Assembly (NCBI GenBank): GCA_030248195.1
Contig: JASAND010004248.1
Location: forward strand, 86,987 to 150,986
Reading direction: 5' to 3'
DNA: 64,000 bases
DNA from: Trissonchulus latispiculum
Taxonomy: Eukaryota; Nematoda; Enoplea; Enoplida; Ironidae
The translations under genes and the position numbers were made by a program. The notes beneath the pieces are model-generated. The model made no database searches, was not told where the DNA came from, and saw nothing but the letters and a program-made list of their open reading frames with translations. Position 1 is the first letter of the stretch; every line of letters starts with the position of its first letter. Shown here one piece after another: positions 44,001-48,704 of the stretch.

Positions 44001-46441
44001 AATTATTGAAATTTTTTTAATAAATTTAACAACATAGTAATCGCATACCACTCGAAAACTTTTGCGGGTATCTTGCGGGTACCAGTTGGCTGCGGGCCGC
44101 GGGCCGCGGGGCGGGGCGGGGCGGGGCGGGTACCAGCGTGCGGGTAGCGGGGCGGGGCGGGCCGCCAAAATGGTACCCGCTTCCAACTCTGGGGAAAAGT
44201 ATGCTAGACTAGACTAGACTTTTGGCACTTTAATGCAAAATTGCTGTGAATTCTGAACCGCCTCAGCTAGTGGTAGCCTGAACTAGTGGTGGCCTGAGCT
44301 TATGAAAGTTGGAACAGTGATTTTAACGTAGAAATGATTTTGTCTTGCTCTTTATACTGCAATTTGTTGCATTTAATGATAATAATGTTTTTAATGTTTA
44401 ACGTCAAAACTATATTAGTTAGTGGACACTGGGCAGTGCTGCCCTTATATTAATGGCTTCAATGCACTTGCCAAAAAAGCATTGAAGGCCGGAACTGTAG
44501 TGACAAAATGTGTAGCCTTAAATAAAGTTGTTTACATGCTTTTAAAATATAGAAAAACATCTTAGTGATACTCGGTTGGGCCCATGTCAAGATAAAAGTC
44601 ACTTTTTGATGCGTTCTGATCTACCACTTAATTTTCTTGAAGCTTTTATTTTCATGGGGGTTCTTGGGGTTCTGGGGGTTCTTAATTTTTTGTAGAGATT
44701 TGATCTATAGCTATGTTTAGTTTCATTTTTGACGGGGGTTCTGGGGGTTCTTTTGGGTTCTTAACTTTTCGAAGAGATTTGATCCATGACTACATATATT
44801 TTGTTTCAAATTTTTGATGGGGGTTCTTGGGGTTCTGGGGGTTCTGAAATTTTTTTCAGGAGATTTGATCCTCTACTGCCTAGCTTTAAACGTTTGCTGG
44901 AAATTCTGAGGGTTCTGGAGTCCGGGTGTACCGAAAAGTGTGCACGTTGTCTGGGTTTAAATTAAGGAGGAACTTGTTGTTCAAGTCGTCAGCTTTCGAT
45001 TGATACCCATATTGTGGATATTGGATGTTTCATACACAGAGTTTTCAGTCCAAGTTTATGAGAAAAGCCAGGAGGACCCCCCCCCCAGTACACCCCGGTT
45101 ATATGCTACAAATTTGATGAATGAGATACATATATACATATTATAAACATATCATGTCTGCTGAAGTACCTGCTGAAGGAAAGGATCCGCAACGTAGTCA
45201 CGTACAAATCAAAGTCCTGGATGCAAACGCATGAAAAAAATTTGAGAACCTCCTTTTTTCTGATGGGGGTTCTGGGGGTTCTAACTTTTATCTTGACATG
45301 GGCCCTAGGTTGCAAGCCAATATTTGTTAATGAAATTACATGCTTCAGTCCGATATTGCAGTAATTATATGCTAAATGTATATTTCTAGGAATAAACGTT
45401 CATGGCATTCTTCAGATGGCCTGCGATGAACACAACATTGAGCCCGATAATCGATCTCGATCAATCAATATCCTATCTCGACATATCGATGACGCTCTGC
45501 AGCATCAGCGGGATTTCGGAAGCAAAAGCAGATCCATCTATCTATGGGCCTGCATTAAGATAGGGAAATACTACGGTGCCTATGTGACAATGGTCTACAT
45601 TTTCACCAAACTCCTCTACGTTCTGAACGTGATCGGTCAGTTTGTACTGTTGAACCGGTTCCTGGAAACGGACAGATATCCCTTTTTCGGTGCCCACGTT
45701 CTCCTGGACATGCTGAAGGGTAGGGAGTGGCAAGACTCCGGAAAATTCCCCCGAGTCACTCTGTGCGATTTTGAGATCCGCGTGCTGGGAAACATGCATC
45801 GCCACACTGTTCAGTGTGTTCTGGTGATCAACATGTTCACAGAGAAGATCTTTATCTGGCTTTGGATGTGGTTCCTGTTTCTGGCCATCATCGATGTACT
45901 CAGCATGGTTCAGTGGATCTTTGCCGTCGCCTTTCCCAACATTCGAGTCGGTTTCATCACTCGCCATCTGGAACTCTCCGACGAGTCGCCGGATCGGCTG
46001 TCTAAAAATAAAAATGTTCGAAAATTTGTGCATCACTATCTGCGTCCGGACGGAGTGTTTGTGCTGAAGATGATCGCGTCACATGCCGGCACCGTCATGT
46101 GTAACGAGATCACCTACGCACTCTGGCTCCGTTTTAGGGGCCATCGGCTGAAGCCGGGTGAGCATAGAGATTCCGAAGCCTCAGGAAGTATTCCCACTAT
46201 CTCGGAGCGAATGCTGGAAAAGGATGATAAGACTACCAGTACCGACGAATTGCTGACTTTAGGTTACATCCCCAAGCCAGGGGAACATGTTACATTTATC
46301 ACGGGGATGGCTACGCCTCCCTCAGTGCCAAAGTACAGATCTCTACCCTTTCGAATGAACCAAAGATTTAAAGGACACAAGAGACCGAAGAAAATTCTGC
46401 CTCCACAAGATCCGGCTGTTTTTGGAAGCGCTTATGTTTAA
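15759..46441 (+). CDS. unc-7-like: Innexin gap-junction subunit, UNC-7-like; spliced, two alternative first exons
   Basis: Innexins form gap junctions and hemichannels in the plasma membrane. The gene is read as first exon A (15759-15894) or B (17081-17399), then 39965-40474 and 45390-46441. All junctions are GT/AG in phase 1, giving about 565 or 626 residues. The common part has every innexin landmark: a [13 protein letters not shown] segment, TM1 ([15 protein letters not shown]), extracellular loop 1 with two cysteines ([18 protein letters not shown]), the signature YYQWVPF at TM2, TM3, loop 2 with two cysteines ([16 protein letters not shown]), TM4 and a cytoplasmic tail. The long N-terminal extension and DDDF..YYYT region match what I recall of nematode UNC-7. 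Orthology rests on memory and needs a tree. The large intron holds the nested transposons. Confidence 0.92.
15895..17080. other. Intron / alternative promoter region between exons A and B
   Basis: Contains a 165-bp hairpin element (listed separately) and otherwise AT-rich DNA. A promoter for exon B could lie here. No motif can be assigned. Confidence 0.35.
16089..16257. repeat. Hairpin MITE-like palindrome
   Basis: GAGAAATAATGAAAAACGCC at 16092 is mirrored by GGCGTTTTCATTATTTCTC ending near 16254. The arms continue through CTGCAGTCACTAAGG and CTTAGTCC. Arms are about 65 bases with a short loop. It lies in the innexin intron, between the two alternative first exons. Confidence 0.8.
17081..17399 (+). 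CDS. unc-7-like: Innexin alternative first exon B
   Basis: ATG immediately follows the AG of CGTTTAG, so the mRNA start would come from an upstream leader exon or a trans-spliced leader. The exon has 106 codons plus one base and ends at CAGCGAA before donor GTAAGT. The product starts [15 protein letters not shown]. It has an acidic stretch ([12 protein letters not shown]), a basic-aromatic patch ([14 protein letters not shown]) and a short [10 protein letters not shown] segment before the junction. Joining to 39965 gives an ACA codon in frame. No known domain is present. A long variable N-terminal extension is a reported property of UNC-7 isoforms. Confidence 0.7.
17473..18502. repeat. Left arm of the split TIR element
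   Basis: Holds four to five CCCCCGGAAAAATTTCACTAGTAA-type units at 17500-17645 (period 32-45), then AT-rich sequence. A GC-rich stretch with a G(13) run and a CGCGCGCG run lies at 18270-18365. Where arm ends and retrotransposon begins is uncertain. Confidence 0.55.
18503..18866 (+). repeat. 5' LTR (approximate start)
   Basis: Matches the 3' copy through ACTGTATAACTGTTTGTCAG, GGTGAGCGGGTGTCACCCAC, GGCTTCCCCGGCCGGCTCC and the end TGGTACCGCTACA. The end ..CTACA is fixed by where the copies diverge. The start is chosen at a TG that gives equal 364-bp lengths. Differences from the 3' copy are scattered single bases plus a variable patch near 18560-18590. Confidence 0.85.
18867..19602 (+). other. 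Retrotransposon leader (5' untranslated region)
   Basis: T-rich leader between LTR and gag. A primer-binding site could not be assigned with confidence. Splice-like signals are present: donor-like AGAGGTAAAT near 19522 and acceptor-like TTTTTTCAG ending at 19561, just upstream of gag. This suggests that leader splicing or trans-splicing may occur. Confidence 0.5.
19603..22086 (+). CDS. gag: Retrotransposon Gag
   Basis: The 827-residue structural protein packages element RNA into virus-like particles. Residues 1-430 are low-complexity Ser/Pro/Gly. Residues ~445-600 look like the retrotransposon gag (capsid) domain: [34 protein letters not shown]-like helix and [16 protein letters not shown]2CX4HX4C knuckle (C717, C720, H725, C730) binds nucleic acid. 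The tail is rich in RGG-type repeats, another RNA-binding feature. The start is the first ATG of a long ORF, close after a splice-acceptor-like signal. Pol follows 47 bases downstream in a different frame, so no simple read-through is possible. Confidence 0.88.
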   Translation: MDSVRMSERLKAKKERNQPYPNPSCCRENAGGTMRGLHRAGPSTSGVQDSALELRPRASSASQADLRTRGAGLGDYRRGVARSVGGSLSGSVQDLEDIGPLTAVTSQESVYVSAASSMESLQNDSADPPSGATARARSFTDQTVRNLDWNMSGQQQSGSPQSFGSSPGDQTVIGRDEFMGPGPTRPHATPVANLELPVASASPDQPSVSGFSGAASQNFGLLDLDLDQEFTLGTTALANLVLEPTTDERLSWDPAYDGVQLSGALANGRFGTSAISTGLGTPVTTSYGDMSQFAIQSRLRTTHRDFLLTNQRNENSFMVRMSATVLNSTVIRPDLLSSPANFSSPLTHRPNLRLPSVRGARAGNRVRTGGRNLLPAVRELGDTGSSDFSGPIGRLSSPGGRAASPARPEIPTVPVLGHVNVLQLTPETVHVLHDYLKWFKSISKFKGRKGGIQLSTWLRMFENTWSASLAPAELKKAILWYLLEDNVKQDLEGHTLETYEELEAVLKQLYEPVAKTSDQYAREFFERAQKASETCHEYLIELRTLACKAFPDAEPKVRELKVVDRATRGLKPSIRAKVASSFADATYWAYDRPNDIFMRAVRILQSVEEGDSQSKPMESAMAVGDRPRTTSVDPDCPDYVRDLQRQLQDIRNSITQGQAQASRQRSLDDEIAAACEILDDPSLEDMDEEDVCYLVEQQGSASGSAKAGGNPAKSMHCTYCAEPGHKWLSCPVYVKAVRFWGDDPRRQQMLASKLFGSLLMKNATANTGNTQSAADGRTYRGGGRGGRFNYGRRGGQQRGGANQASDAGGGSNSAGNRQQSSGNSGNE
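22134..24866 (+). CDS. pol: Pol, part 1: protease and start of RT (frameshifted)
   Basis: This 910-codon ORF holds a disordered N-terminal half, then an aspartic protease with DTGAS at residues 418-422 ([14 protein letters not shown]), a spacer, and the start of reverse transcriptase ([43 protein letters not shown]). After DYR at about 24808 the frame is lost. The true continuation ([13 protein letters not shown]) is in another frame, as expected after loss of a single base between ~24805 and 24815. The last ~17 codons of this ORF are out-of-frame noise. A frameshift inside the RT core argues for a mutation or sequencing error, not programmed frameshifting. Confidence 0.9.
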   Translation: MVQSPNVARPRRFSNSGHGPGSSGSRLGQNGKSDGSVARYGSVNMMSMREAMKIPDKYFQPPRWRCLIGFPESKCEHLCCIATNGRRPQRNEAPARQWRQRRPDKRSNKGKENQNNQAADQVVPVVGEEGSAQPSKNSVATQAITVADGLSIREAATKVCNPEPGPSGTRASGSGSTRASSTSPGDGHDDESSSPATKKSDENADSRDFPTENRDTPTVPKLKLQRSADNTWKAPRNAVSPRKSNVSVDVPTFNRYNPLDLSSVDADMLEAYWDRVARAQDEFGLEEEKLEQAIAKQHKKVASSAKRVVEKMEDFEEVLRAFTKKYRSEDAAMLVEQASAAAESMDRLDQPSTSKEASDPDESDASAKVAKGGIRDTVREVMEGECVFFVSNGASVSLKHTPYVLVRINEVTALGLVDTGASVSLVSKEFYERVKGHAVTPMTEAPMPSIAAAGEGNTLTILGQCELSMRFVSGYGYVPENLTHRFYVVPELLQEMLIGFDFLHDLGFSLNPKRGFMDYSGGRILFLNSAELQGIACVYNIPLAASVNLCIRERVRVLPNREKDVPVKAVMPGGVTVPERQFMLFEAEPEVMETHGVFPQAGVLVVTQKVAYIRVYNGSDRIVDLPKGALMGEACPVVQVKEAERPTSYVMEAGVDLQMIHYNLNRWFGHPATHSLWADEVGDSVSRLHKLHPGFYPLDLPLKTSVVEVDAVIARPPKRVITHAIQEPKHRTEIHSPPGSDADKDLEMPMEEASGGHFYSAEDRGPRPDPTEEEKLKDIESNVDFDRMDCPDDIKQEFKKMLLEYYDVVARPGNPGRTKIDQHLIDTGKDGPLKSRAYRMNPKQKAEVEKHINSMLKEGVCEPSTSPWSFPCILVGKKDGTTRLVIDYRRERSPRRTIIHCRRLMKSWTS
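24815..27110 (+). CDS. pol: Pol, part 2: RT, RNase H, integrase
   Basis: In-frame coding resumes upstream of the ATG at 24833. Numbering from that ATG: RT with [13 protein letters not shown] and YIDD near 78-81; RNase H with a VDASHHG motif near 226, [10 protein letters not shown], and PDALSRLP near 352; integrase with an HHCC zinc-binding segment at ~470-515 ([15 protein letters not shown]) and a D,D35E core at D542, D603 and E639. The YIDD box and the RT-RNase H-integrase order place it in Ty3/gypsy. After residue ~755 (HYQPGMLV) the reading frame runs into a G8 and T86 tract, giving poly-Phe to 27274. The integrase C-terminal domain is therefore absent or displaced. Confidence 0.93.
27109..27236 (+). 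repeat. G-run plus T(86) tract interrupting pol
   Basis: GTTGGTGGGGGGGG is followed by GGTGTTTTG-type words and an uninterrupted T run from 27151 to 27236. It abruptly replaces integrase coding sequence. It could be an inserted homopolymer, a collapsed or expanded low-complexity region, or an assembly artefact. Confidence 0.9.
27237..27516 (+). promoter_or_regulatory. ORF3 leader with splice-acceptor-like signal
   Basis: Between the T tract and ORF3 lies AT-rich sequence containing TATCTTTTTCAG, ending at about 27470 and followed by TTCAGTGG. This is a good acceptor ~45 bases before the ORF3 ATG, as expected if ORF3 is expressed from a spliced subgenomic mRNA as env is in errantiviruses. Confidence 0.4.
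27517..34473 (+). CDS. ORF3: DEDDy-type exonuclease + NADAR-like fusion protein
   Basis: An uninterrupted 2318-codon ORF in the env position. Residues 1-~470 are low-complexity with a short coiled coil near 275-305 ([15 protein letters not shown]). Residues ~585-790 resemble an RNase D/Rrp6-type 3'-5' exonuclease: DxE at D598/E600 (VVAMDTEGG), D673 ([15 protein letters not shown]) and YxxxD at Y771/D775 (QYALADVL), with normal spacing. Residues ~1190-1415 form an unrecognised ordered region. Residues ~1540-1750 are Arg/Ser/Gly-rich and likely bind RNA. Residues ~2015-2200 resemble NADAR (YbiA): [21 protein letters not shown] (E2059), DPWWGIG (2150-2156) and WDGRNIQG (2183-2190). No membrane segment or fusion peptide is evident, so it is not a conventional env. 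The exonuclease call is fairly firm; the NADAR call is by eye. Confidence 0.75.
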   Translation: MSSCARTMEKKSPKSELRRKKDPMFGQGFAQGQPPDPDDLEQFPVSNYLKSVVDDLGGDHPLGQNPAVPSCVASTFAVASDSPVVSDSFLDSAAPANISYGELYSGVTTAAERRMALGAAHLDPQPDMPTPSPVDPFNTGSMDPQSPPAVGAEVTIGYNPVTQDTLAEARGSSATPTGPRAGYARQSDAHSGKEDQQPDSSSVVLGAKRSASNVSDDSEDGAEHQKTKPDGKKPKSTSVTITLKDSRSAVIPGTSSDTAQSTKDSSEPRSLLDIRRQIEELQAMEAELCQKVDESTQQKMDSSVSASSSGSKSRRKVRQPERRHQAGDARSATETDEAASTSSRPTRTSRRLQQKAAQAKQQIQPDPPRAAPTETNPSVAQETATPASNQPESMGSDDDCQILGEHLVVDEAGAESATASIGDEFFGQTAARFAAGMDDMAASVPVVQPGHAYSLPVMRSALEEIQTADPLTLRSRAMQLTVREPTQAEIDAVPHEFRVRAADHAMGFQSFLKYLQHVIMGREEELRMAEPYAGVKEAVQDIILRDKALRYQRVRVEDLTLPPHFQQPVNLVRTIEDLVWAVPDIWQLYRITGVVAMDTEGGISAQFGNNQEATLNILQIVGPVPAEHPKAYLIMVSEILATTTDFYPVLHLIRMILNPPEPVYMVFAGAHADMLRLARFCGVRYMENYVAELGEVVVQSIPYIEARRRRDPSVPEYGWEAYHQDVHHPFWEQHYGLHKWAEACDVPSAKGMKPVRFYGCSVFPTKEDTQYALADVLNIYSVLATIAKAVTAEDWTQIIYLSGALHTFGRHAKVWANIAGTNYAMGPLQQAAADTPNYGKASREQKQAQLRKRQKLSNNRTQMIEDAKGKFAWSLLIPEEKGGNTMHPLRVVSWVPLLRILRDFWILKYPILRRRDDVLDWDRYAAVAERRHRSDPQYVVGEHPTLQDREETAESVIEPTGWSDSEASEKSRTTISSAPTETAVEPSPTRAPLRRFQQMTLPPPPAKLPPLTLYRPGTGDPRSRTQPPETYRSGFRSAPTTPKATGSVEVQPAASSQPADEREEAYESEPEAGDFKIVEEANTDEEMPMDADEGRPPDRSSRSPTPTEEDAQREAGTFRPPALDEGAAGPAMYSPLPLTGWGRPRSAGPFPAVSPPPGLPPLRQSLPPVGSTPAAVNPSTVDELLAAHPGIPFQSYQEARRFLVACGERPYGVTGPSGFLPYLDHWDLEIPTTIVQSTTRTHPETGVQTQELVPMAQMQPYIQIFGRDGLALLRTLYLETLPGITQPARHIYVVGPPSDPGDPYYNPEDFFRMVDLGLPVFWEVYKEIPVGGEGTTQQWNELVILYRRRSHRPEGCTATYGVLPFVNTLNILIIGDTNFSRVIEPMKLVAAQRQMVQQVMDDIDLQGMNPVEVMREYEGLYQRPSRRLPAPQTLLVPKEELVLPSSTAPSMVVTRQTVPVRPVAPTAPSLVGQRLTTSTPSTSTARSAAKSRRLEPSEGDARDEKPAQKALQQPKSQPSPTKKKSEPSTSQKPTAVVGMDLDPAVPGSGRGRGSSRSESGSDLSTRTGRTWSSRGRGRRLDSSDRGRHRPSEGATPGPSRFGPRDTGTRDTRDAKSTSRQSQRREGSKPPPSIELRERTSSSHRQRRERSPSGARYRSPTPPRDRRSGSRYTQEDFKRAASRERRREADRRSATTPTKDRRRSSRDRPPAYPTTDDRRKGRGHRRTSTPIQKGRFESPTSKRYSLPTVTVTPGPGKRQVVRTLPPEYPDNYTRDSFPPFRVFLATVLCEMKNEDMGERVRRGVTVPVYEPFVIEQPTQAEIDAIVQASNPAKPVVYQRDFSGRWRATSVPGDHHWVELHPWIQLLRRVVLNWLVENAETAPRLPDDFIDNYLYNHMREIDPDLTERVTMRPISGLDANRKPMSRSNWKIHPYCFPNGDVYPEVIVDRIGSNDRWANILAVAAVVPEMFRYPHLLGKRRAAHFYACSMHSRRLRLRCLTIQKAMKRYHRPHVNGITDVEGERFLYFYIRHHYPFSFMYHHKRFLSLPVEQFQGQYVRTKEHLYQGRKGWHCNAEDVCELVWRESQADGYTIKRETDRLMAAYHPCRLQMWQSGADQLTQRLIMYHALYNSPEMQDELVETIGCLYGKASQDPWWGIGARLRQDLRPDDIRTYGRESWIFDPDRWDGRNIQGCLYTEMGLWFMQAGPDELWVDRYNRQPLPDDEMEAYRQVVRQRIQAAAENYRQGKPAPPFHRKDAPAVLRNQPIDLGPNRHGIHIMGCAPEGQEKNVYSPAAYILISNPLEPRPRDDHRPDDIIMVEY
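34474..36171 (+). other. Retrotransposon 3' region between ORF3 and LTR
   Basis: No ORF with recognisable content. Includes a second long T run (34944-35025), a TAC/GTA-rich stretch and a GGGAGGGGG purine run near 35976-35985. That run is the best polypurine-tract candidate but lies ~190 bases from the inferred LTR start. GGGGCTTCGCCC and ATAACTGTTTGG just before the LTR echo words inside it. Confidence 0.5.
34944..35025 (+). repeat. T(82) homopolymer
   Basis: Uninterrupted T run preceded by GTTTTTTTTGTTT-type sequence, in the same orientation and of nearly the same length as the tract at 27151-27236. The two bracket the ORF3 module. Confidence 0.95.
36172..36535 (+). repeat. 3' LTR (approximate start)
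   Basis: Second copy of the LTR, ending TGGTACCGCTACA at 36535. Beyond it the sequence no longer matches the internal side of the 5' LTR. A short duplicated CAGGATCAGA..ACTACATAAAAT sequence follows at 36536-36610. Confidence 0.85.
36536..37785. repeat. Right arm of the split TIR element
   Basis: AT-rich arm with T-rich low complexity at 37040-37200, closing with CCCCGG-type words and CCCTGTGACA. It also contains the GGGGATCCCC-type element listed separately. Confidence 0.55.
36750..37410. mobile_element. Repeat element with GGGGATCCCC words
   Basis: The left part starts near ATTTCACACGATGGGGATTT and the right part ends near GGAATTCCCATGAAAATTAA. Read in reverse complement the right end resembles the left (AATTTTCATGGGAATTCCCC against ATTTTTATGGGGATTACCC). 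Both halves are dense in CCCATGGGGATCCCC-type words around a T-rich middle. Short ORFs here are repeat by-products. Confidence 0.5.
37790..39964. other. unc-7-like: Innexin intron, 3' part
   Basis: AT-rich intron with no supportable gene. Ends with the acceptor TATTGTTTGTTTCAG at 39964. Confidence 0.5.
39965..40474 (+). CDS. unc-7-like: Innexin common exon: N-terminus to TM2
   Basis: Acceptor TTTGTTTCAG, donor GGTAAAT, phase 1 at both ends, 170 codons. It encodes an aromatic/Gly-rich pre-segment ([11 protein letters not shown]), the cytoplasmic N-terminal helix region ([26 protein letters not shown]), TM1, the first extracellular loop with its two conserved cysteines, and TM2 with YYQWVPF. 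An in-frame ATG at 39952 is intronic and not the start. Confidence 0.95.
41402..41560 (+). repeat. Dispersed repeat, copy 2
   Basis: Shares ordered words with 925-1065 (TTTCCAGCCATA, CTAAAAATG, GGACTGGTCC, GAGCACGAAAA). Confidence 0.4.
41655..42268. mobile_element. TIR element GGGGGCAGTTTCATAAAA
   Basis: Ends GGGGGCAGTTTCATAAAA and TTTTATGAAACTGCCCCC, 614 bp. This is the same terminus pattern and almost the same length as 14639-15250. Its interior is built from a different word set: ACTCGC, ACTAGC and TGCTAGTACTCG instead of ACTTGCA. The subterminal TTTCATAAAA is repeated inside here too. No clear target duplication. Confidence 0.8.
43534..43840. mobile_element. MITE with TAGAGATGCACC ends
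   Basis: Ends TAGAGATGCACC..GGTGCATCTCTA, with GGGCCGGGTCCGAGACCGG just inside the left end and a partner (GGTTCCGGTCGGCATCGG) near the right. The terminus resembles the hAT-like MITE at 5935-6101. The flanking 8-mers do not match. Confidence 0.7.
44060..44205. repeat. GGGGC / GGGTACC-rich repeat
   Basis: Tandem GCGGGGCGGGG units between inverted GCGGGTACC and GGTACCCGC words, ending near TTCCAACTCTGG. Compare the AACTCTA end at 56546-56556. Probably the core of another TAGAG-type MITE. Confidence 0.5.
44578..45305. mobile_element. TIR element with GGGGGTTCT repeats
   Basis: GGGCCCATGTCAAGATAAAA at the left end is mirrored exactly by TTTTATCTTGACATGGGCCC at 45286-45305. Inside are clusters of GGGGGTTCTTGGGGTTCTGG-type words near 44654, 44735, 44815 and 45262, each followed by a GATTTGATCC-like word in the first three. 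No ORF of note. Confidence 0.8.
45390..46441 (+). CDS. unc-7-like: Innexin common exon: cytoplasmic loop to C-terminus
   Basis: Acceptor TATTTCTAG; the first base pairs complete a GGA codon in phase 1. 350 codons, then TAA at 46439-46441. It starts [16 protein letters not shown], a conserved innexin cytoplasmic-loop start. Then TM3 ([20 protein letters not shown]), loop 2 with cysteines in TLCDFEIR and [10 protein letters not shown]4 ([18 protein letters not shown]), and a C-terminal tail that is basic and Ser/Thr-rich (HRLKPGEH, a second KPGEH repeat, [10 protein letters not shown]). Confidence 0.95.
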
Positions 46442-47569
46442 GGCTGGAGCCTTTTGAAGACAGGAATCATGATTGTTGTATACTGTACAATTCATGTTAA
46501 ATGTTGGTGCTAGCATTATGTAATTAGTTCCAAAAGCGGTAAATTATTGAGTGTGCTTCAAAGGTCACAAAGTAAGTTGAGGGAACAAGAGTGAAAGCTG
46601 GACACCAGAAGAAAGTTATTACATCGGCCTTGTCTTACAAACTTTGACAAACAACTTCGGTGTAGGTAGCGCAATCAGCAAAACATAAAAAACAAAGGAC
46701 TGGTCTTAGACTGATAAATATCTGAACCTTGATGTTTTAAGAAGGGGTTTAAAAAGCAAAGGCGGTCAGACTGATGAACTCTTTCCCTACGGCTACTTTA
46801 GCAAATGCTAAAAGTTTTCAAGTGATCTAAATAGGAATGTTCTTTGGCTGTAAGAAGCATTTTGCAATTGTAGAGGAAGGGGTACATTCGTAGCAAGCAA
46901 CAGAAAGTTTGTGTTGCGTTGCTATTCTATGATCCGAAACATGGAAAGGTGCCTTCCCCCAAAAGTAATATATAGCTGACAACTGAAAATCAGTTAGCAC
47001 TTCTCCTACGTAAATTCGAGAGCTTCAGCAATTACCAAAATATATATACTCTAACTAAACCCATCTTCTGCTTTTTATTTGGTTGCAAAATTATTTTCTA
47101 AATTTAGGGCACTGTCAGCTTAATGGAAGCTTAGCAGCAGTAATAATCTGTGCAATCGTTTCTGTGCCATACTTTTAAATTGCCCAGTGAACGATAAACA
47201 TTATGCCAATTGGAAATGGTAACCACAGTTGCTTCTATTAATGTCAGCCATTAGGTACTTCGTGCTGAACTAGACAATCGCAATTTGAGCTCATCATCTT
47301 GAAGGTTTGTTAGCAATAGCTATAAAGAATAATGTTACGAGTCACGTCGCACAGCCTTGTGATCGCCTCGAGGTGCTTCGACTTACCCTTAATCTAAAGC
47401 TTGCATTTGATATGAGTTTGCTGCGCATTTTGTTTGCACGCGTCAGTTAAGATTAACGCAAGTCGGTTTTAACTTCGCAAAGGACCTGAACCTTATACCT
47501 CGACTAATTGGAAATACAAATCCCTTCCCTTCCCAGAGTCCAGTTTCTTTTTGTTGTCATGTCCAGTCT
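46442..47569. other. Innexin 3' flank / intergenic
   Basis: Contains the 3' UTR of the innexin; no canonical AATAAA was found close to the stop. A GGACTGGTCTTAGACTG word near 46697 resembles the dispersed repeat at 925 and 41402. No gene seen. Confidence 0.4.
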
Positions 47570-47905
47570 CTGTCCACAAAGCGTACCGCCTTCCGGTTTG
47601 GTGGAGAGTTCACAAAACGAGGTCCCCGTTTTTGGGAGGAAAAGGTCGCCAAAATAAGATAATAGTATTCAAAACGGAGCATCCAAACGGAGCATCCAGT
47701 TCTGTGGCTCCCCAAACAGGAACCGCTTTGAGAATAGGCCAAACTACTGAATTCTTTCCTCTAAGTACCTCCGCCCGTTTGGACAGGATTTTTCTGCAAT
47801 CTAATTGGTTGTAGGCGACAGCCTCACCAAACGGGGACCTCGGTTGGCAACCTCCCAAAGAAGCGAGACAAGTTTAGGTTATTCAAGCGGTAGAACATTT
47901 GTGTA
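47570..47905. repeat. CCCCGTTTGG-type repeat, relative of 11616-12125
   Basis: CCGGTTTGGTGGAGAG and GGTCCCCGTTTTTGGGAGG on the left face CACCAAACGGGGACCTCGG and AACCTCCC on the right, so the ends are inverted. The words match the cluster at 11710-12020. Confidence 0.5.
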
Positions 47906-47963
47906 TTCTGATCCGAGTCAGAGTCCCGTTATGCGTGTAAAAGATAAAGAGAATCGTAGTACC

Positions 47964-48314
47964 CTTTCGACCAATCAAATACTATAACTTGAGCTAAGAA
48001 AGTCCTACAGCAATAATTTTTATATAATTATGTTGCGTAGAACGAGATCTTTTTAACGATATAAAATTTATGTAGTTCGGTTGAGGCAGTCTCTTGCAAA
48101 TCCGGCAGCAAACCATCCTTTCCACGAAAATTCCTGGCATTTCATTATATCATCCAAATGCCTTTCGTTGTTGCCGGATTGGTACGAGATTGTATGAACC
48201 GAACTACATAATTTTTATATCGTCAAAAAGATCTCGTTCTAAGCGACATAATAATATAAAATTATTGCTGTGCGACTTTCTTAGCTCAAGTTATAGCATT
48301 TAATTTGTCGAAAA
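47964..48314. mobile_element. Palindromic MITE
   Basis: CTATAACTTGAGCTAAGAAA at 47982 is mirrored by TTTCTTAGCTCAAGTTATAG ending near 48297. The arms continue through ACAGCAATAATTTTTATA, GAACGAGATCTTTTT and AACCGAACTACATA-type sequence. About 350 bp, no ORF. Confidence 0.8.
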
Positions 48315-48385
48315 TGCCCGTTTTTGAAAAATATCAGCGTTGTATGTTTACACGCTGAGAAGCTCCCCCGAGATTTTGGCCTTAA

Positions 48386-48586
48386 GGTGAATTCATAGTT
48401 CCTGACGCAAGCAGACGCGCGTAGGCGTGTCGACGCGCGTACGTAAGCGTCTGCATGCGTTCGTGAGTGTGAATACGCTACAATTATTTTTAAATGGTTA
48501 AAACGGCATGTTACAATCGGAGGCGTGGACGCGCGTCTACGCACGTCGACGCGCGTCTCTCTGCGTTCGCGACTATGAATGCACCT
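48386..48586. mobile_element. MITE flanked by TTAA with GACGCGCGT words
   Basis: TTAA at 48382-48385 and 48587-48590 flank ends GGTGAATTCATAGT and ACTATGAATGCACCT. The interior repeats GACGCGCGT and its complement. TTAA duplication is typical of piggyBac-type elements. A TTA duplication with AAGGTG ends is an alternative reading. Confidence 0.7.
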
Positions 48587-48671
48587 TTAATGTTTTGAGC
48601 ATATCGCAAGCTTATTCTATTAGGAAGAGCTGAGTGTCTTACTCTTGCTATTATAAACTCTTGGCGCTGCC

Positions 48672-48704
48672 TATAAAAGCCTTGTTCCGAGACGCCTGTC
48701 AGTC
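48672..48704 (+). promoter_or_regulatory. TATA box plus initiator, possible solo-LTR promoter
   Basis: TATAAAA at 48672-48678 is followed about 28 bases later by TCAGTCAGTT, an initiator-like start. An AATAAA occurs downstream at about 49159 and a TGG..ACCAC sequence at 49190. This arrangement resembles a lone LTR with a primer-binding site, but no second LTR or coding region supports it. Confidence 0.35.

Larger units (their letters stand above)
40475..45389. other. unc-7-like: Innexin intron between common exons
   Basis: 4.9 kb. It holds a dispersed repeat (41402-41560), a 614-bp TIR element (41655-42268), a 307-bp MITE (43534-43840), a GGGGC-rich repeat (44085-44170) and a 728-bp TIR element (44578-45305). 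No exon-like ORF was found between them. Confidence 0.6.

Noticed and set aside
45542..46036. 164-codon minus-strand ORF opposite the innexin last exon
   Set aside because: It is the antisense shadow of a well-supported innexin exon with no domain of its own.
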